A stretch of DNA of 64,000 nucleotides from Halonatronomonas betaini (GCF_015666175.1 NZ_JADPIE010000004.1:260118-324117), one strand, 5' to 3'. Counted from the stretch's first letter, positions 1-10,062 are shown. The notes: generated from the sequence alone by a model not told the origin. Translations and numbers: made by a program.

Positions 1-1734
1 CAACTGGAATTAGAGGAAAAAGAAAAAAATATCTGGTATAAAAGCATTCCAGAGAGTTTGCATGGCGTTTATTATTGGTTAGAGATTGAGCGTGATGGGG
101 AAAGGGTTGAGACTGTTGATCCCTGGGTAAAAGCAGTAGGAGTAAATAGTGAGAGAGGAATTATTGTTGATTTAGAGAAGACTAATCCTCCTGATTGGAA
201 TAAAGATAAAAGGATTAGTATAAATTCTCCGGTGGATGCAGTGATTTATGAATTGCATGTAAAGGATTTCAGTATCCATCCTGAATCTGGAATTAAAAAC
301 AAAGGTAAATATCTTGGATTTACTGAAACTGGTACAGTTAATAGTGAAGGACTGAAAACTGGTTTGGATCATCTAAAAGAATTAGGGATTACCCATGTTC
401 AATTAATGCCAGTATTTGATTTTGCCACAGTAGATGATCAGGATATTGAAGATTATAATTGGGGTTATGATCCATTATATTATAATGTTCCTGAAGGTTC
501 TTATGCAACTAATCCATCTAATTTTTCTAGAATTAAAGAATTAAAAAAACTAATTCAGGCTCTTCATAGAAATAATATTGGTGTTATAATGGATGTGGTT
601 TATAATCATACATATTATACTGAGAAATCTGCATTTAATAAAATAGCTCCAGAATATTTTTATCGCTGGTATAATGAGGATGAGCTGGCTAATGGTTCAG
701 GTGTAGGCAACGAGATTGCCACAGAAAAGGATAAAGTCCAGGAATTCATCGTGGAATCAGTCTTATACTGGGCCAGAGAATATCATATAGATGGTTTTCG
801 GTTTGATTTAATGGCTTTAATTGATGAAGAGACAATGTTAAAAATACGAAAAGGATTATATGAAATTGATCCGGATATATTAGTATATGGCGAACCCTGG
901 TATGCATTGCCTCCACAGTTATCAGAAAAAGAGATTATATTAAAGGGTGATCAAAAAGGCAAAGGTATTGGAGTTTTTAATGATAGTTTTAGAAATGCAA
1001 TCAAAGGTGAGAATGATTTGAGAACTCAAGGATTTATTGGTGGTCATAATAATTTAGAGAGGGCAATCGAGCGAGGTATTGTTGGTGAAATAAACTATAA
1101 TAAAGAAATTAAAGGTTTTGCTCTTGTACCGGAGGAGACAATTAATTATGTGAGCTGCCATGATAATCATACACTCTGGGACAAAATTCAGGGTGTTTTT
1201 CCAGCCGTAGATGAGAAAGAGAGAATTGTTTTAGATAGGTTTGCCCAGGCAATAATAATGACTTCTCAAGGGGTTCCTTTTTTATTAGGAGGAGAAGAAT
1301 TTTTAAGAACTAAATATGGAAATAGTAACTCCTATAATGCTGGCAATAAAATAAATGCTTTAAAATGGGGTAGAAAAAGCAAATACAATGATACTTTTAA
1401 ATATTATCAGGGTTTAATAACTTTAAGAAGAGAACATCCAGCCTTCAGGCTAAAATCTGAAGAGGAAATTCGTAAATACTTAAAGTTTTTAGAGACACCA
1501 CCTGGGATAATAGCATTCAAATTAGGTCCTTATGCTGGTGGAGATAGTTGGAAGGAGATAATAGTTATCTATAATAGCTGGTGGGACTGGGCAAATGTAA
1601 ACCTTGTGAATAAGAAAAATTGGAATATTATTGTTGATGACAGGCATTCTGGCACTGAAACCTTCAATACTTTTAAGGCGGATGAAGTAGATGTCCCCCC
1701 CCATTCAGTAATGGTTCTTTATTCCAATGATTAA
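1..1734 (+). CDS. pulA: Type I pullulanase (debranching enzyme), 5' part outside window
   Basis: Hydrolyses alpha-1,6 branch points of glycogen, pullulan or limit dextrins. The reading frame is open back to base 1, so the N-terminal part (CBM48-type region) begins upstream; a TTG at 58 is not a credible start. Visible GH13 motifs in order: YNWGYDP (about 458-480), the region I motif DVVYNH (about 592-609), DGFRFDLMA with the nucleophile Asp (about 790-815), VYGEPW with the acid/base Glu (about 884-900), and SCHDNHT with the third catalytic Asp (about 1152-1172). YNWGYDP is characteristic of pullulanase/isoamylase-type enzymes. It converges on the leftward glgBCD operon, so it is a separate transcription unit but belongs functionally to the glycogen genes. 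No obvious secretion signal can be judged because the 5' end is missing. Confidence 0.93.
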   Translation, partial: QLELEEKEKNIWYKSIPESLHGVYYWLEIERDGERVETVDPWVKAVGVNSERGIIVDLEKTNPPDWNKDKRISINSPVDAVIYELHVKDFSIHPESGIKNKGKYLGFTETGTVNSEGLKTGLDHLKELGITHVQLMPVFDFATVDDQDIEDYNWGYDPLYYNVPEGSYATNPSNFSRIKELKKLIQALHRNNIGVIMDVVYNHTYYTEKSAFNKIAPEYFYRWYNEDELANGSGVGNEIATEKDKVQEFIVESVLYWAREYHIDGFRFDLMALIDEETMLKIRKGLYEIDPDILVYGEPWYALPPQLSEKEIILKGDQKGKGIGVFNDSFRNAIKGENDLRTQGFIGGHNNLERAIERGIVGEINYNKEIKGFALVPEETINYVSCHDNHTLWDKIQGVFPAVDEKERIVLDRFAQAIIMTSQGVPFLLGGEEFLRTKYGNSNSYNAGNKINALKWGRKSKYNDTFKYYQGLITLRREHPAFRLKSEEEIRKYLKFLETPPGIIAFKLGPYAGGDSWKEIIVIYNSWWDWANVNLVNKKNWNIIVDDRHSGTETFNTFKADEVDVPPHSVMVLYSND

Positions 1735-1743
1735 AGCAATTAA

Positions 1744-1771
1744 AAATGTCCCAGGACTACCTGGGACATTT
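1744..1771. terminator. Bidirectional terminator between pulA and glgD
   Basis: A perfect 12-bp stem (AAATGTCCCAGG / CCTGGGACATTT) with a 4-base loop lies between the convergent pulA and glgD genes. Read on the minus strand it is followed by a run of T, so it ends the glgBCD transcript best; on the plus strand the T tract is short. Confidence 0.85.
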
Positions 1772-1775
1772 TCGA

Positions 1776-2891
1776 TTATATAATTGAGTTTTTATCGATA
1801 ATTAATGGGAATGAAGGGTCACCCTTTAATTTTTTGCCAGGGGTTATTGTAACATTTTTATCTAAAATAACATTTTCAAGTTCAGCCCCTTGGCCAACCT
1901 GGCTCTTTTGCATTACAATTGAATTTTTGACAGATGCGTTTTCACCAATCTTAACTCCTCTAAATAACACAGATTTTTCTACTTCTCCATTGATTAAGCA
2001 ACCATTTGCTGCAATAATATTATGAACCCTTGCTTTACTGGTATACTTTGTAGCAGCCTCATCTTTTGGCTTTGTGAATACCGGGCCATTTGTACTAAAG
2101 AAATCATTGAATATTTTAGGCTGGAGGAGTTCCATATTTCTACGATAATATTCACTTAAAGAGCTAATTATAGCTATATAATTATGAATTTCATAACCCT
2201 GTACATTATAATTTTGAAGATTAGCTGAGACTCCATTTTTTTCAAAATCCCACTGGCCTGTAGATACACACTGATCAATTATCTCAAGAAGAATATCTTT
2301 TCTCATAATATATCTTTTTAAAGAAACCTGGGTATTTTTTCTAGTATCAGGGTTAATTTTCATATCAGTTATCCGATTATCGTCATTAATATTAATAGTT
2401 GTGTAGTGAGAATCTTTATATAGTGTTTCTAAATCCTTATATACAACTGTAATATCAGCCCTGGAATCAATATGTTGCTTTACAATCGGAACATAGTCTA
2501 TATTACATACGATTGATGGATATGAGACTATAACATATTCCTGGCTGGAACGGTGTATATAATCTAAATTTGCCTGGAAGTTTTCTATATCCCCTTTATA
2601 GACATGGCCAGTTTTGTTAATGTGAGCTGGTGGTAATAAAAAGAGACCGTCATTTTTTGTATCCAAACCCCAGGCTTTACCAGGTCCTATATGATCAAGC
2701 AGTGATCTGAATCTGGACTCTAATAAAATCCCGACATTATCAATACCTGAATTGACAAGGTTAGATAATGGAAAGTCAATTAATCTATATCTACTGGCAA
2801 TAGGTACTGAAGCCAGTGAACGATGGCCAGTTAATTCTTTTAAAGAAATCCCTTGAGGGTTATTATTTAGTATTGCCATAACATTATTCAT
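1776..2891 (-). CDS. glgD: Glucose-1-phosphate adenylyltransferase, regulatory subunit GlgD
   Basis: A 371-residue member of the nucleotidyltransferase / left-handed beta-helix family, last gene of the leftward glgB-glgC-glgD operon. The [10 protein letters not shown] motif near residue 35 is shared with GlgC, and the C-terminal third has the hexapeptide-repeat pattern. The N-terminus lacks the GGxGTRL pyrophosphorylase signature that its neighbour GlgC has. This fits the known role of GlgD in Firmicutes as a subunit that modulates GlgC in a GlgCD complex rather than acting as the main catalyst. The start has an AGGAGGT ribosome binding site; the gap to glgC is 31 bases, so translation from one mRNA is likely. 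Confidence 0.93.
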   Translation of the reverse strand: MNNVMAILNNNPQGISLKELTGHRSLASVPIASRYRLIDFPLSNLVNSGIDNVGILLESRFRSLLDHIGPGKAWGLDTKNDGLFLLPPAHINKTGHVYKGDIENFQANLDYIHRSSQEYVIVSYPSIVCNIDYVPIVKQHIDSRADITVVYKDLETLYKDSHYTTININDDNRITDMKINPDTRKNTQVSLKRYIMRKDILLEIIDQCVSTGQWDFEKNGVSANLQNYNVQGYEIHNYIAIISSLSEYYRRNMELLQPKIFNDFFSTNGPVFTKPKDEAATKYTSKARVHNIIAANGCLINGEVEKSVLFRGVKIGENASVKNSIVMQKSQVGQGAELENVILDKNVTITPGKKLKGDPSFPLIIDKNSII

Positions 2892-2922
2892 TATAATATT
2901 ACCTCCTTTTGTATTTTATTGA

Positions 2923-4101
2923 TTATCCGACTATGCTTCCATGTTCGATTTTGGCACCGTTTGTAATTATTTCACCCTCTCCTATTACAGTTACATCATA
3001 TTTTAAGACATCTCCTATACCGATTCTTGCACTATCTTTGATTAATGAATCCTGACCGATTATTGCTTTATTTATATAGGCACCATCTTCAATTTTTACA
3101 TTAGGCATTATTACAGAGTCTTTAATTACAGCATTTCTTCCTATTTCTACTCCATAGAAAATTACTGAATTTTCTACCTCGCCCTGGATTTTTGTACCTT
3201 TATTTATCATTGAATTTCTAACTTTTGCTTCACTGCTTAAATATTGTGGCGGCCTATTTGGATTAACACTGTAGATTACCCAGTCTCTGTCATATAGGTT
3301 AAGCCCCATATTATCGGTTTTTAATAAATCCATATGAGCCTGCCAGTAACTCTTTATAGTTCCAACATCTTTCCAGTAGCCAGAGAATGTATAGGCATTT
3401 AAATGTAATTGATCATCCAGCATGGCTGGTATTATATCATTACCAAAATCACCTGAAGAGTCAGGGTTTTCAGCATCTTCCTGGAGATAATCTCGAAGCA
3501 TTGGCCAGTTAAAGATATATATACCCATTGAAGCTAGATTACTTCTGGCATCATCAGGTTTCTCCTGGAAATCTACTATTCTCTTTTTATCATCAGTAAT
3601 CATGACACCGAATCTGTTTGTGTCTTCCCAGGGAACTTCCATTACAGCAATGCTGGCATCAGCATTAGTTGCTTTATGATCCTCTAACATAACTGAATAA
3701 TCCATCTTGTAGATATGGTCACCGGAAAGAACAAGAACATAATCTGGATCATAGAGATCAATATATTTTATGTTTTCAAAAATTGCATGGGCTGTGCCTT
3801 TATACCAGCTCCCGCCTCCTTCTCGAATATATGGGGGTAATACAGTAACTCCACCATCTCGACGGTCTAGATCCCATGAGCTTCCATTACCTATATAAGA
3901 ATTTAATACAAGTGGTTCATACTGGGTTAGAACTCCAACTGTATCAATATTAGAATTTGAACAGTTACTGAGGGGGAAGTCGATCAAACGATATTCAGCA
4001 CCAAAAGGAACAGCAGGCTTGGCTATTTCTTTTGTTAAAACTCCAAGTCTGGTACCCTTTCCTCCAGCCAATAACATTGCAACCATTTCTTTTTTAGACA
4101 T
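2923..4101 (-). CDS. glgC: Glucose-1-phosphate adenylyltransferase, catalytic subunit GlgC
   Basis: Makes ADP-glucose from glucose-1-phosphate and ATP, the committed step of glycogen synthesis. The 392-residue protein has the pyrophosphorylase loop [10 protein letters not shown] near residue 12, [11 protein letters not shown], the [12 protein letters not shown] segment that holds the metal-binding Asp, and a C-terminal beta-helix of hexapeptide repeats ending EHGSIVG. Length is normal for the family (about 380-430). It lies 18 bases after glgB and 31 before glgD on the same strand, with a GGAGGG ribosome binding site before the ATG. Confidence 0.97.
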   Translation of the reverse strand: MSKKEMVAMLLAGGKGTRLGVLTKEIAKPAVPFGAEYRLIDFPLSNCSNSNIDTVGVLTQYEPLVLNSYIGNGSSWDLDRRDGGVTVLPPYIREGGGSWYKGTAHAIFENIKYIDLYDPDYVLVLSGDHIYKMDYSVMLEDHKATNADASIAVMEVPWEDTNRFGVMITDDKKRIVDFQEKPDDARSNLASMGIYIFNWPMLRDYLQEDAENPDSSGDFGNDIIPAMLDDQLHLNAYTFSGYWKDVGTIKSYWQAHMDLLKTDNMGLNLYDRDWVIYSVNPNRPPQYLSSEAKVRNSMINKGTKIQGEVENSVIFYGVEIGRNAVIKDSVIMPNVKIEDGAYINKAIIGQDSLIKDSARIGIGDVLKYDVTVIGEGEIITNGAKIEHGSIVG

Positions 4102-4119
4102 AATATCCCTCCTGATTTA

Positions 4120-6033
4120 TTATGGTCTAGATATTTTTCGTTTATCTTTTGCTGGCTTTAAATATATCCCTGCCAGTGGAGGCAGAGTTAATTCTATTGA
4201 ATAGGGAAATCCATGGTATTCACGGGCATCAGTCTGATATTTAGTCTTTCCTGAATATTCCGAGCCCCCATAGATATCTTCATCACTATTAAGAATAACT
4301 TCATAAACCCCTTCCTTTGGAACTCCTATTCTATAATTATCTCTAGGAACAGGAGTGAAATTTAAAGCGATTATTACTGGTTGGTCATTAGTATTATAGC
4401 GGATTAAACTTAATACACTCTGACTATTATCATTTGGCTCAATCCATGCAAACCCCTTTGGACTATAATCAAGTTCCCAGAGGGGAGACTCATTTAGATA
4501 AGTTTGATTTAAATCTCTAACAAAGTTCTGGATTTCCTGATGTTTTGTATAATCCAGAAGAAACCAGTCTAATTCCTGTTTATAGTTCCATTCTATAAAT
4601 TGTCCGAACTCTCCACCCATGAATAATAACTTTTTGCCTGGGTGGGCCATCATATAGGCATAAAGCAGTCTTAAATTAGCAAATTTCTGCCAGTAATCTC
4701 CAGGCATTTTATCAAGTAGAGATCTTTTGCCATGAACAACTTCATCATGGGATAAAGGCAGTACAAAGTTCTCAGAATAGGTATACATTAATGAAAAAGT
4801 TAATTTATTATGCTCCCATTTTCTAAATACAGGATCAGACTTCATGTATTCAAGGGTATCATTCATCCAGCCCATATTCCATTTCATATTAAACCCGAGT
4901 CCACCAATATAGCCTGGAGAAGTGACCTGGGGCCAGGAAGTAGATTCTTCAGCTATCATCATGACACCTGGATATTGGGAAAATACTACTTCATTCATCT
5001 TTCTTAAAAATTTAATTGCATCAATATTTTCTCGGCCACCATATTCATTGGGGACCCAGTTTGAATTTTCTTTGCCATAATCGAGATATAGCATGTTACT
5101 TACAGCATCAGCTCTTATACCATCAATATGGTATTCTTCAAACCAGAAGATGGCATTGGAAATTAAAAAGCTCCATACCTCCGGTTGTCCGAAATCAAAG
5201 TTTAGAGTGTCCCATTGTGGATTTTCAGCTCTTAACTTAATATTGCTTTCATATAATTCAGTTCCATCAAATAATCTAAGACCATGATCATCTTTACAGA
5301 AATGGCTAGGAACCCAGTCAATAATAACTCCAATTCTGGCTTGATGGCATTTGTCAACAAAATATTTGAAGTCTTCAGGGCTGCCATATCTACTTGTTAG
5401 AGCAAAATATCCTGTTGTCTGATATCCCCAGGACCCATCAAAGGGATGTTCTGCGATTGGCAGGAGTTCAACATGGGTATAATTCATTTCCTGTAGATAA
5501 GGAATTAAGAGATCTGCAATCTCTTTATAATTATAAACTTCATTTTTAGAATTTCTTTTCCAGGAACCTAAATGGACTTCATAGATTGAAACAGGTTCTT
5601 TAAGAATATCTGTGTTTTCTCTCGTTTTTAACCATTTACTATCATTCCACTGGTATTTGTCCATATCAGTAACGATTGAGGCGGTTTTAGGTTTTTTTTC
5701 TGCTTTAAATGCATAGGGGTCTGCTTTAACCCGTTCCTGTCCGTTATAGCCAGTAATCCAGTATTTATATTTATCTCCTGGTCTGGCTTCAGGTATAAAA
5801 CCAACCCACAAACCACTATCTTCAATCTTTTTTAACTGGTTCTTATTTTTTTGCCAGTCATTAAAGTCACCAACAACTGAAATTTTTTCTGCATTAGGTG
5901 CCCAGACAGTAAATTTAGTTCCAGATTCGCCGTTATACTCTCCAGGATGTGCTCCCATAAAATCATATGCCTGATAATGTTTACCACTGTGGAATAGATA
6001 TTGATCATAATTTGTAGGCTTAATACTTTTCAT
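4120..6033 (-). CDS. glgB: 1,4-alpha-glucan branching enzyme
   Basis: Introduces alpha-1,6 branches into growing glycogen. The 637-residue protein has an N-terminal CBM48 domain (about residues 25-115), then a GH13 barrel with DWVPSHF, DGIRADAVSNMLYLD (catalytic Asp), MIAEESTSWP (catalytic Glu) and LSHDEVVHGK (third Asp), all typical of GlgB. First gene of the leftward glgBCD operon and divergent from glgA over a 200-base region. The ATG is preceded by a CAGGGGG ribosome binding site. Family length and motifs are complete. Confidence 0.97.
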   Translation of the reverse strand: MKSIKPTNYDQYLFHSGKHYQAYDFMGAHPGEYNGESGTKFTVWAPNAEKISVVGDFNDWQKNKNQLKKIEDSGLWVGFIPEARPGDKYKYWITGYNGQERVKADPYAFKAEKKPKTASIVTDMDKYQWNDSKWLKTRENTDILKEPVSIYEVHLGSWKRNSKNEVYNYKEIADLLIPYLQEMNYTHVELLPIAEHPFDGSWGYQTTGYFALTSRYGSPEDFKYFVDKCHQARIGVIIDWVPSHFCKDDHGLRLFDGTELYESNIKLRAENPQWDTLNFDFGQPEVWSFLISNAIFWFEEYHIDGIRADAVSNMLYLDYGKENSNWVPNEYGGRENIDAIKFLRKMNEVVFSQYPGVMMIAEESTSWPQVTSPGYIGGLGFNMKWNMGWMNDTLEYMKSDPVFRKWEHNKLTFSLMYTYSENFVLPLSHDEVVHGKRSLLDKMPGDYWQKFANLRLLYAYMMAHPGKKLLFMGGEFGQFIEWNYKQELDWFLLDYTKHQEIQNFVRDLNQTYLNESPLWELDYSPKGFAWIEPNDNSQSVLSLIRYNTNDQPVIIALNFTPVPRDNYRIGVPKEGVYEVILNSDEDIYGGSEYSGKTKYQTDAREYHGFPYSIELTLPPLAGIYLKPAKDKRKISRP

Positions 6034-6157
6034 TTAAAAAACCCCCTGCCAAAAAAATACTTTTCTCACTTAATTAATTCTCGATAAAAGTAATAATACC
6101 TGCTTTTATAAGTTAAAGTTTATAAGAAATTATAAGTAATCTGGAATAATAAAAAGT

Positions 6158-6186
6158 TTGACAGAGTTATTTTATTTTATTAAAAT
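6158..6186 (+). promoter_or_regulatory. Sigma-A promoter for glgA
   Basis: TTGACA at 6158-6163 and TAAAAT at 6181-6186 are separated by 17 bases, 47 bases before the glgA start codon. This is an almost consensus housekeeping promoter. Confidence 0.75.
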
Positions 6187-6233
6187 ATAACTATCCTGGC
6201 AATACTATAAGTTTATAAGTGGGAGTGATAAAA

Positions 6234-7991
6234 ATGGCTAAGAAAAAAGTTTTATTTGTGACATCTGAGGCGGCTCCATTTGTTAAAACTGGAGGTTTAG
6301 GTGATGTTGCCGGTTCCCTTCCAGAAGCGATGAGAGAAAAAGGTCATGATGTTAGAGTTGTATTACCTGAATATAGCCAGTTAAATTCGACTTACAAAAG
6401 TCAACTTGAGCATGTAACACATTTTAGAACAAATATAACCTGGAGAAATGAGTATGTAGGAGTAAATAAATTAGAACATAACGGTGTTCCTTTTTATTTC
6501 ATTGATAATAAAAAATATTTTGACCGGAGTAATCTCTATGATAACCCGGATCGCCATTTACAGTTTATTTTATTTATGCGGGGAGCTCTTGAGATGCTTT
6601 CTGAGATAGATTTTAAACCAGATATAATTCATTGTAATGACTGGCAGACTGGTCTTATTCCACTTTTATTAAAGGATAATTATAAAAGATATAATTTTTA
6701 TAGAGATATGAAAACTGTTTTTACTATTCATAATTTAAGGTATCAGGGGATTTTTGGACCTGAAATAGTTTCTGACTCTTTAGGAGTAGACCCTGCTCAC
6801 TTTTATGACGGAAATATTCGCCATGATGGTCTTGTTAATTTTATGAAAGCAGGAATAATGTATGGCGATAAAATAACAACTGTAAGTAATACCTATGCCA
6901 GTGAAATAAAGACACCATATTTTGGCGAGGGTTTAGATTATGCCTTGAGGATGAGAGGCGATGATCTTGAGGGAATAGTAAATGGTATCAGCTTTGATGA
7001 GAATGATCCTGCTAGCGATAAAGAAATATTTGCGAATTTTGATGCAAGTAATTTTCAGGGTAAAGCAAAAAACAGGAGAGCTTTACAATCCTTTTTAGGA
7101 TTGGAGATTAATCCAGATAAAAGGATTTTAAGTATAATTACTAGACTGGTTGAACAAAAAGGTATAGATTTAATTAAGCATGTCTCTGAAGAAATAGTAA
7201 ATACAGGTTTGCAATTTGTGGTTTTAGGAACTGGCAACCCTGAGTATGAAGACTTCTTTAGAGATCTATCTAACCGTTATCCTGATCAGGTTGCAGCTGA
7301 AATCAAATATGATTTCACCCTGGCCAAAAGAATTTATGCCAGTTCTGATTTCTTTTTAATGCCCTCTCAATTTGAGCCCTGTGGTCTGGGACAACTATTT
7401 GCGATGAGATATGGAACTGTTCCAATTGTAAGAGAAACTGGAGGTTTAAAGGATACAGTTGAACCATATCAAGACGGAGAAGGTTCCGGGTTTACATTTA
7501 AAGAATATAATGCCCATAAGATGCTAAATGCTATTGAAGCTGCTGCAGATCTGGCGTCTAAGCCGAAGGAATTGGAAACTCTTCAAAAAAATATAATGAA
7601 AAGAGATTTTAGCTGGGATAAGTCAGCAGAAAAATATTTAGACTTATATGATGATATAATTGTTGATGAAAAACCGGAGATTTCAATTGTAGATAAAAAA
7701 GAAACTAAAGAAATCAAAAAAGCTAAAGAAATCAAAAAAGCTAAAGAAATTAAAGAAGAAAAGAAAGCTAAAACAACAAGCAGAGATGATTCTGATTTAG
7801 AAAAAGTAAATATTAATCTAGCAGATAGCACAGAACTGGAAAAGGTTAAAGGTATTGGCCCTGCCTATGCCAGAAGAATTATAGCTTACCGAGATGAAAA
7901 TGGTGATTTTTCTGAATTAGATGAGTTGTTAAATGTTGATGGTATTGGTCCAGCCAGACTTGAATCTATTAAACCAGGTATAGATCTTTAA
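6234..7991 (+). CDS. glgA: Glycogen synthase GlgA with C-terminal helix-hairpin-helix domain
   Basis: Transfers glucose from ADP-glucose to glycogen (GT5). ATG 6234 is chosen over an in-frame GTG at 6219 because GGGAGTG just upstream forms the ribosome binding site; the protein is 585 residues. The ADP-glucose-binding KTGGLGDV motif lies at residues 18-25, and the C-terminal half holds a GT-B domain with the QFEPCGLGQL motif. Normal GlgA ends near residue 480. Here a Lys/Glu-rich linker made of repeated KEIKKA units follows, then a 61-residue ComEA-like domain (525-585) with two hairpins, KGIGPA and DGIGPA. The frame is continuous with no intervening stop, so this is a true fusion and not two genes. 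What the tail binds is unknown. Confidence 0.95.
   Translation: MAKKKVLFVTSEAAPFVKTGGLGDVAGSLPEAMREKGHDVRVVLPEYSQLNSTYKSQLEHVTHFRTNITWRNEYVGVNKLEHNGVPFYFIDNKKYFDRSNLYDNPDRHLQFILFMRGALEMLSEIDFKPDIIHCNDWQTGLIPLLLKDNYKRYNFYRDMKTVFTIHNLRYQGIFGPEIVSDSLGVDPAHFYDGNIRHDGLVNFMKAGIMYGDKITTVSNTYASEIKTPYFGEGLDYALRMRGDDLEGIVNGISFDENDPASDKEIFANFDASNFQGKAKNRRALQSFLGLEINPDKRILSIITRLVEQKGIDLIKHVSEEIVNTGLQFVVLGTGNPEYEDFFRDLSNRYPDQVAAEIKYDFTLAKRIYASSDFFLMPSQFEPCGLGQLFAMRYGTVPIVRETGGLKDTVEPYQDGEGSGFTFKEYNAHKMLNAIEAAADLASKPKELETLQKNIMKRDFSWDKSAEKYLDLYDDIIVDEKPEISIVDKKETKEIKKAKEIKKAKEIKEEKKAKTTSRDDSDLEKVNINLADSTELEKVKGIGPAYARRIIAYRDENGDFSELDELLNVDGIGPARLESIKPGIDL
7704..7757 (+). repeat. Three 18-bp tandem repeats coding the GlgA linker
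   Basis: Three consecutive near-identical copies of an 18-base unit (GCTAAAGAAATCAAAAAA, first and third slightly diverged) code for the repeated AKEIKK hexapeptide that links the synthase and helix-hairpin-helix domains. In-frame unit length means copy number could vary without breaking the gene. Confidence 0.85.
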
Positions 7992-8020
7992 TTTAAAAAT
8001 GATGAGGAGGAGATTTAATA

Positions 8021-8473
8021 ATGGTAGAAACCAATAAGTCAGAACTAGGCGGTATGAATATAGCCAGTGAGGTTTTAGGTATTGTTGCCGGGATTGCAGC
8101 CACCGAGGTTGATGGTGTTGCAGCAATGAGTGGCGGCTTAGTTCGTGGAATTGCTGAAATGCTAGGAAGAAAAAACCTGTCCAAAGGCGTAAAATTAGAA
8201 GAAACAGATGAAGGTGTTATTGTTGAATTAAACTTAATTGTAGAATTTGAAGTTAATATTCCCAAGGTGACAGAAGAGGTTCAGAGAAATGTTAAAAAAT
8301 CACTGGAAAAAATGACTGGGGTAGATGTTAAAGCTGTAAATATTAATGTATTGGGAATAGATATTCCTGAATTTGTCTCTGAAGATGAGTCTGTAATGGA
8401 AGAAGATGAAGAGGATATAGGGGATATAAATGATACTGAAGAAAAAGCAGATTCGGAAGAAGATAAAGATTAA
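8021..8473 (+). CDS. Asp23/Gls24 family protein
   Basis: A 150-residue protein starting with the conserved NIASEVLGIVAGIAATEVDGV segment of the Asp23/Gls24 (DUF322) family, followed by the family core up to about residue 112. Members in Gram-positive bacteria are linked to cell-envelope or alkaline stress, but their molecular role is poorly defined. The last 35-40 residues are almost entirely Asp/Glu, typical of salt-adapted proteomes. It has a GAGGAGGAG ribosome binding site, lies 29 bases after glgA and its stop abuts the next gene's ATG. Confidence 0.88.
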   Translation: MVETNKSELGGMNIASEVLGIVAGIAATEVDGVAAMSGGLVRGIAEMLGRKNLSKGVKLEETDEGVIVELNLIVEFEVNIPKVTEEVQRNVKKSLEKMTGVDVKAVNINVLGIDIPEFVSEDESVMEEDEEDIGDINDTEEKADSEEDKD

Positions 8474-9244
8474 ATGAAAGTAAAAAGTATAATCAAAAAA
8501 ATATTCAGGCCTATAATTATTATTCCTCTTCTGATTTTTTTACTGGTGATCGGAGGTGCTGTTTTAAGCTGGGCACTTCAGAGTTATAATGCTGAAGATA
8601 TTGCTTTAGATTTCTTAGAGAGTACCGAGTCTGTGAATATTATAGAAGAAGGCAATTATTTGTTATTTGAACCAGAAGATTTTACTGATAATAAACCTGG
8701 ATTGATTTTATATCCAGGTGCTCAGGTAGAGCATAAAGCCTATAGTCGTCTGGCTTATAAGTTTGCAGAGGATGGTTACTCGACAATAATAGTTAATATG
8801 CCTTTAGAACTAGCTATTTTAGGCTGGAGAAGAGCTGATGGAGCTAGAGAATTAATTCCAGAGCAAAATAGCTGGTATCTAATCGGCCATTCATTAGGAG
8901 GAGCAATGGCTTCAAGATTTATAAGTAGAGAAGAACCAGACTGGGTAAATGGCTTGATTTTATTGTCTGCATACCCGGCCAGCTCTGATTCCCTTGGGGA
9001 TCATGATATTGATGTATTATCTATATATGGAGATAAAGACGAAATAGTTGATCTTGAGTTATTACAGGAGAGAAGAAATATATTGCCAGATTCAGCTATT
9101 TTTACTGAAATAATAGGTGCAAATCATTCAGGATTTGCTGATTATGGTGAACAGGATGGTGATGGTGAGGCCATGATAACTACAGAAGAGCAGATTAATC
9201 AGACAGTAAAATATATCAGTGAATTTATAGAAGAAAGAAGATGA
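8474..9244 (+). CDS. Membrane-anchored alpha/beta hydrolase
   Basis: A 256-residue protein with a hydrophobic segment near residues 12-34 that should act as an uncleaved signal anchor, placing the catalytic domain outside the cytoplasmic membrane. The catalytic triad is visible: Ser in GHSLGGAMAS, Asp in YGDKDEIVD and His in GANHSGFADYG. The last motif and the ILYPGAQVEHKAYSRLA region match the alpha/beta hydrolase_5 (dienelactone hydrolase-like) family; the substrate is unknown. ATG directly follows the Asp23-like gene's stop, and its own end overlaps the following kinase by 4 bases, so the three are co-translated. Confidence 0.85.
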   Translation: MKVKSIIKKIFRPIIIIPLLIFLLVIGGAVLSWALQSYNAEDIALDFLESTESVNIIEEGNYLLFEPEDFTDNKPGLILYPGAQVEHKAYSRLAYKFAEDGYSTIIVNMPLELAILGWRRADGARELIPEQNSWYLIGHSLGGAMASRFISREEPDWVNGLILLSAYPASSDSLGDHDIDVLSIYGDKDEIVDLELLQERRNILPDSAIFTEIIGANHSGFADYGEQDGDGEAMITTEEQINQTVKYISEFIEERR

Positions 9245-10062
9245 GAAAAATTAAGGTGCTTGTTATAGGCGATATTGTCATTGACCATTATCCTGACAGT
9301 AGAAATAGTTATATAGGTGGCAGTGCTGCCAATGTTGCTCTAGCCTTTAAGAGAAATAGCCTGAAATCAGATGTGGATCTCATCGGAATAATTGGCGATG
9401 ATTTTGCAGGTGAGCAATTATATACTAAATTAAGGGCTAAAGGTATTAATCTGGATAAAATAATGAAATTATCAGGTAAAACGGCCAGGGCTAACTGGAG
9501 GAGGAAAGACTCTGGGACTGAGTTAATTAGTATAGATAAAGGAGTTGACCAGGGGATTCCTTTAGATTATTTAACAGGTATTAATATAGGAAAGTATGAT
9601 TTAGTTCATGCAACTCCATATAGCCTGGGGTTGAAGGAAATAAAATATTTAAAAGCCAATTCAAAAAGCTTTTCATTTGATGCCTCTTTTATCTTTGGGA
9701 CAGATGATATAGTTGAATTAATGCCTGAAACTGACTGGTTTTTTATCTCCGGGGGGCTTGCCAGGGAGCATCAGTGGATTAGTAAATTGGTTTTTTTACC
9801 AGCAGAAGGATTGATTTTATTAAATGGAGAAGAGGGAGTCAAATTTTTTAACTCTAATCTTGAGATGGATGAAATTTCAACTAAGAATAGAGATGAAATC
9901 TATGATGATCTAGGAGCTGGAGATATTTTTATTGGTAAGCTACTATCTGATTATTATAGGAATAGCAGGGATAAAAATATGAAAAATTTATTGGGAAAAG
10001 CTATAAAAGCAGCAGGCAAGGCCTGCCAGAATGAAGGAGCCAGTAATTTAAGCCTTGTCTGA
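9241..10062 (+). CDS. PfkB family sugar/nucleoside kinase
   Basis: A 273-residue ribokinase-fold kinase. The N-terminal substrate motif GGSAANVALAF and the C-terminal anion-hole/catalytic motif DDLGAGDIFIGK are both present (the usual DTxGAGD is DDLGAGD here; the second Asp is the catalytic base). The short length and GGSAAN/DxLGAGD pattern resemble fructoselysine-6-kinase-like members, but the sequence does not fix the substrate. ATGA overlap with the upstream hydrolase gene shows translational coupling. No sugar transporter is adjacent; the next gene is an ECF substrate-binding protein. Confidence 0.85.
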   Translation: MRKIKVLVIGDIVIDHYPDSRNSYIGGSAANVALAFKRNSLKSDVDLIGIIGDDFAGEQLYTKLRAKGINLDKIMKLSGKTARANWRRKDSGTELISIDKGVDQGIPLDYLTGINIGKYDLVHATPYSLGLKEIKYLKANSKSFSFDASFIFGTDDIVELMPETDWFFISGGLAREHQWISKLVFLPAEGLILLNGEEGVKFFNSNLEMDEISTKNRDEIYDDLGAGDIFIGKLLSDYYRNSRDKNMKNLLGKAIKAAGKACQNEGASNLSLV

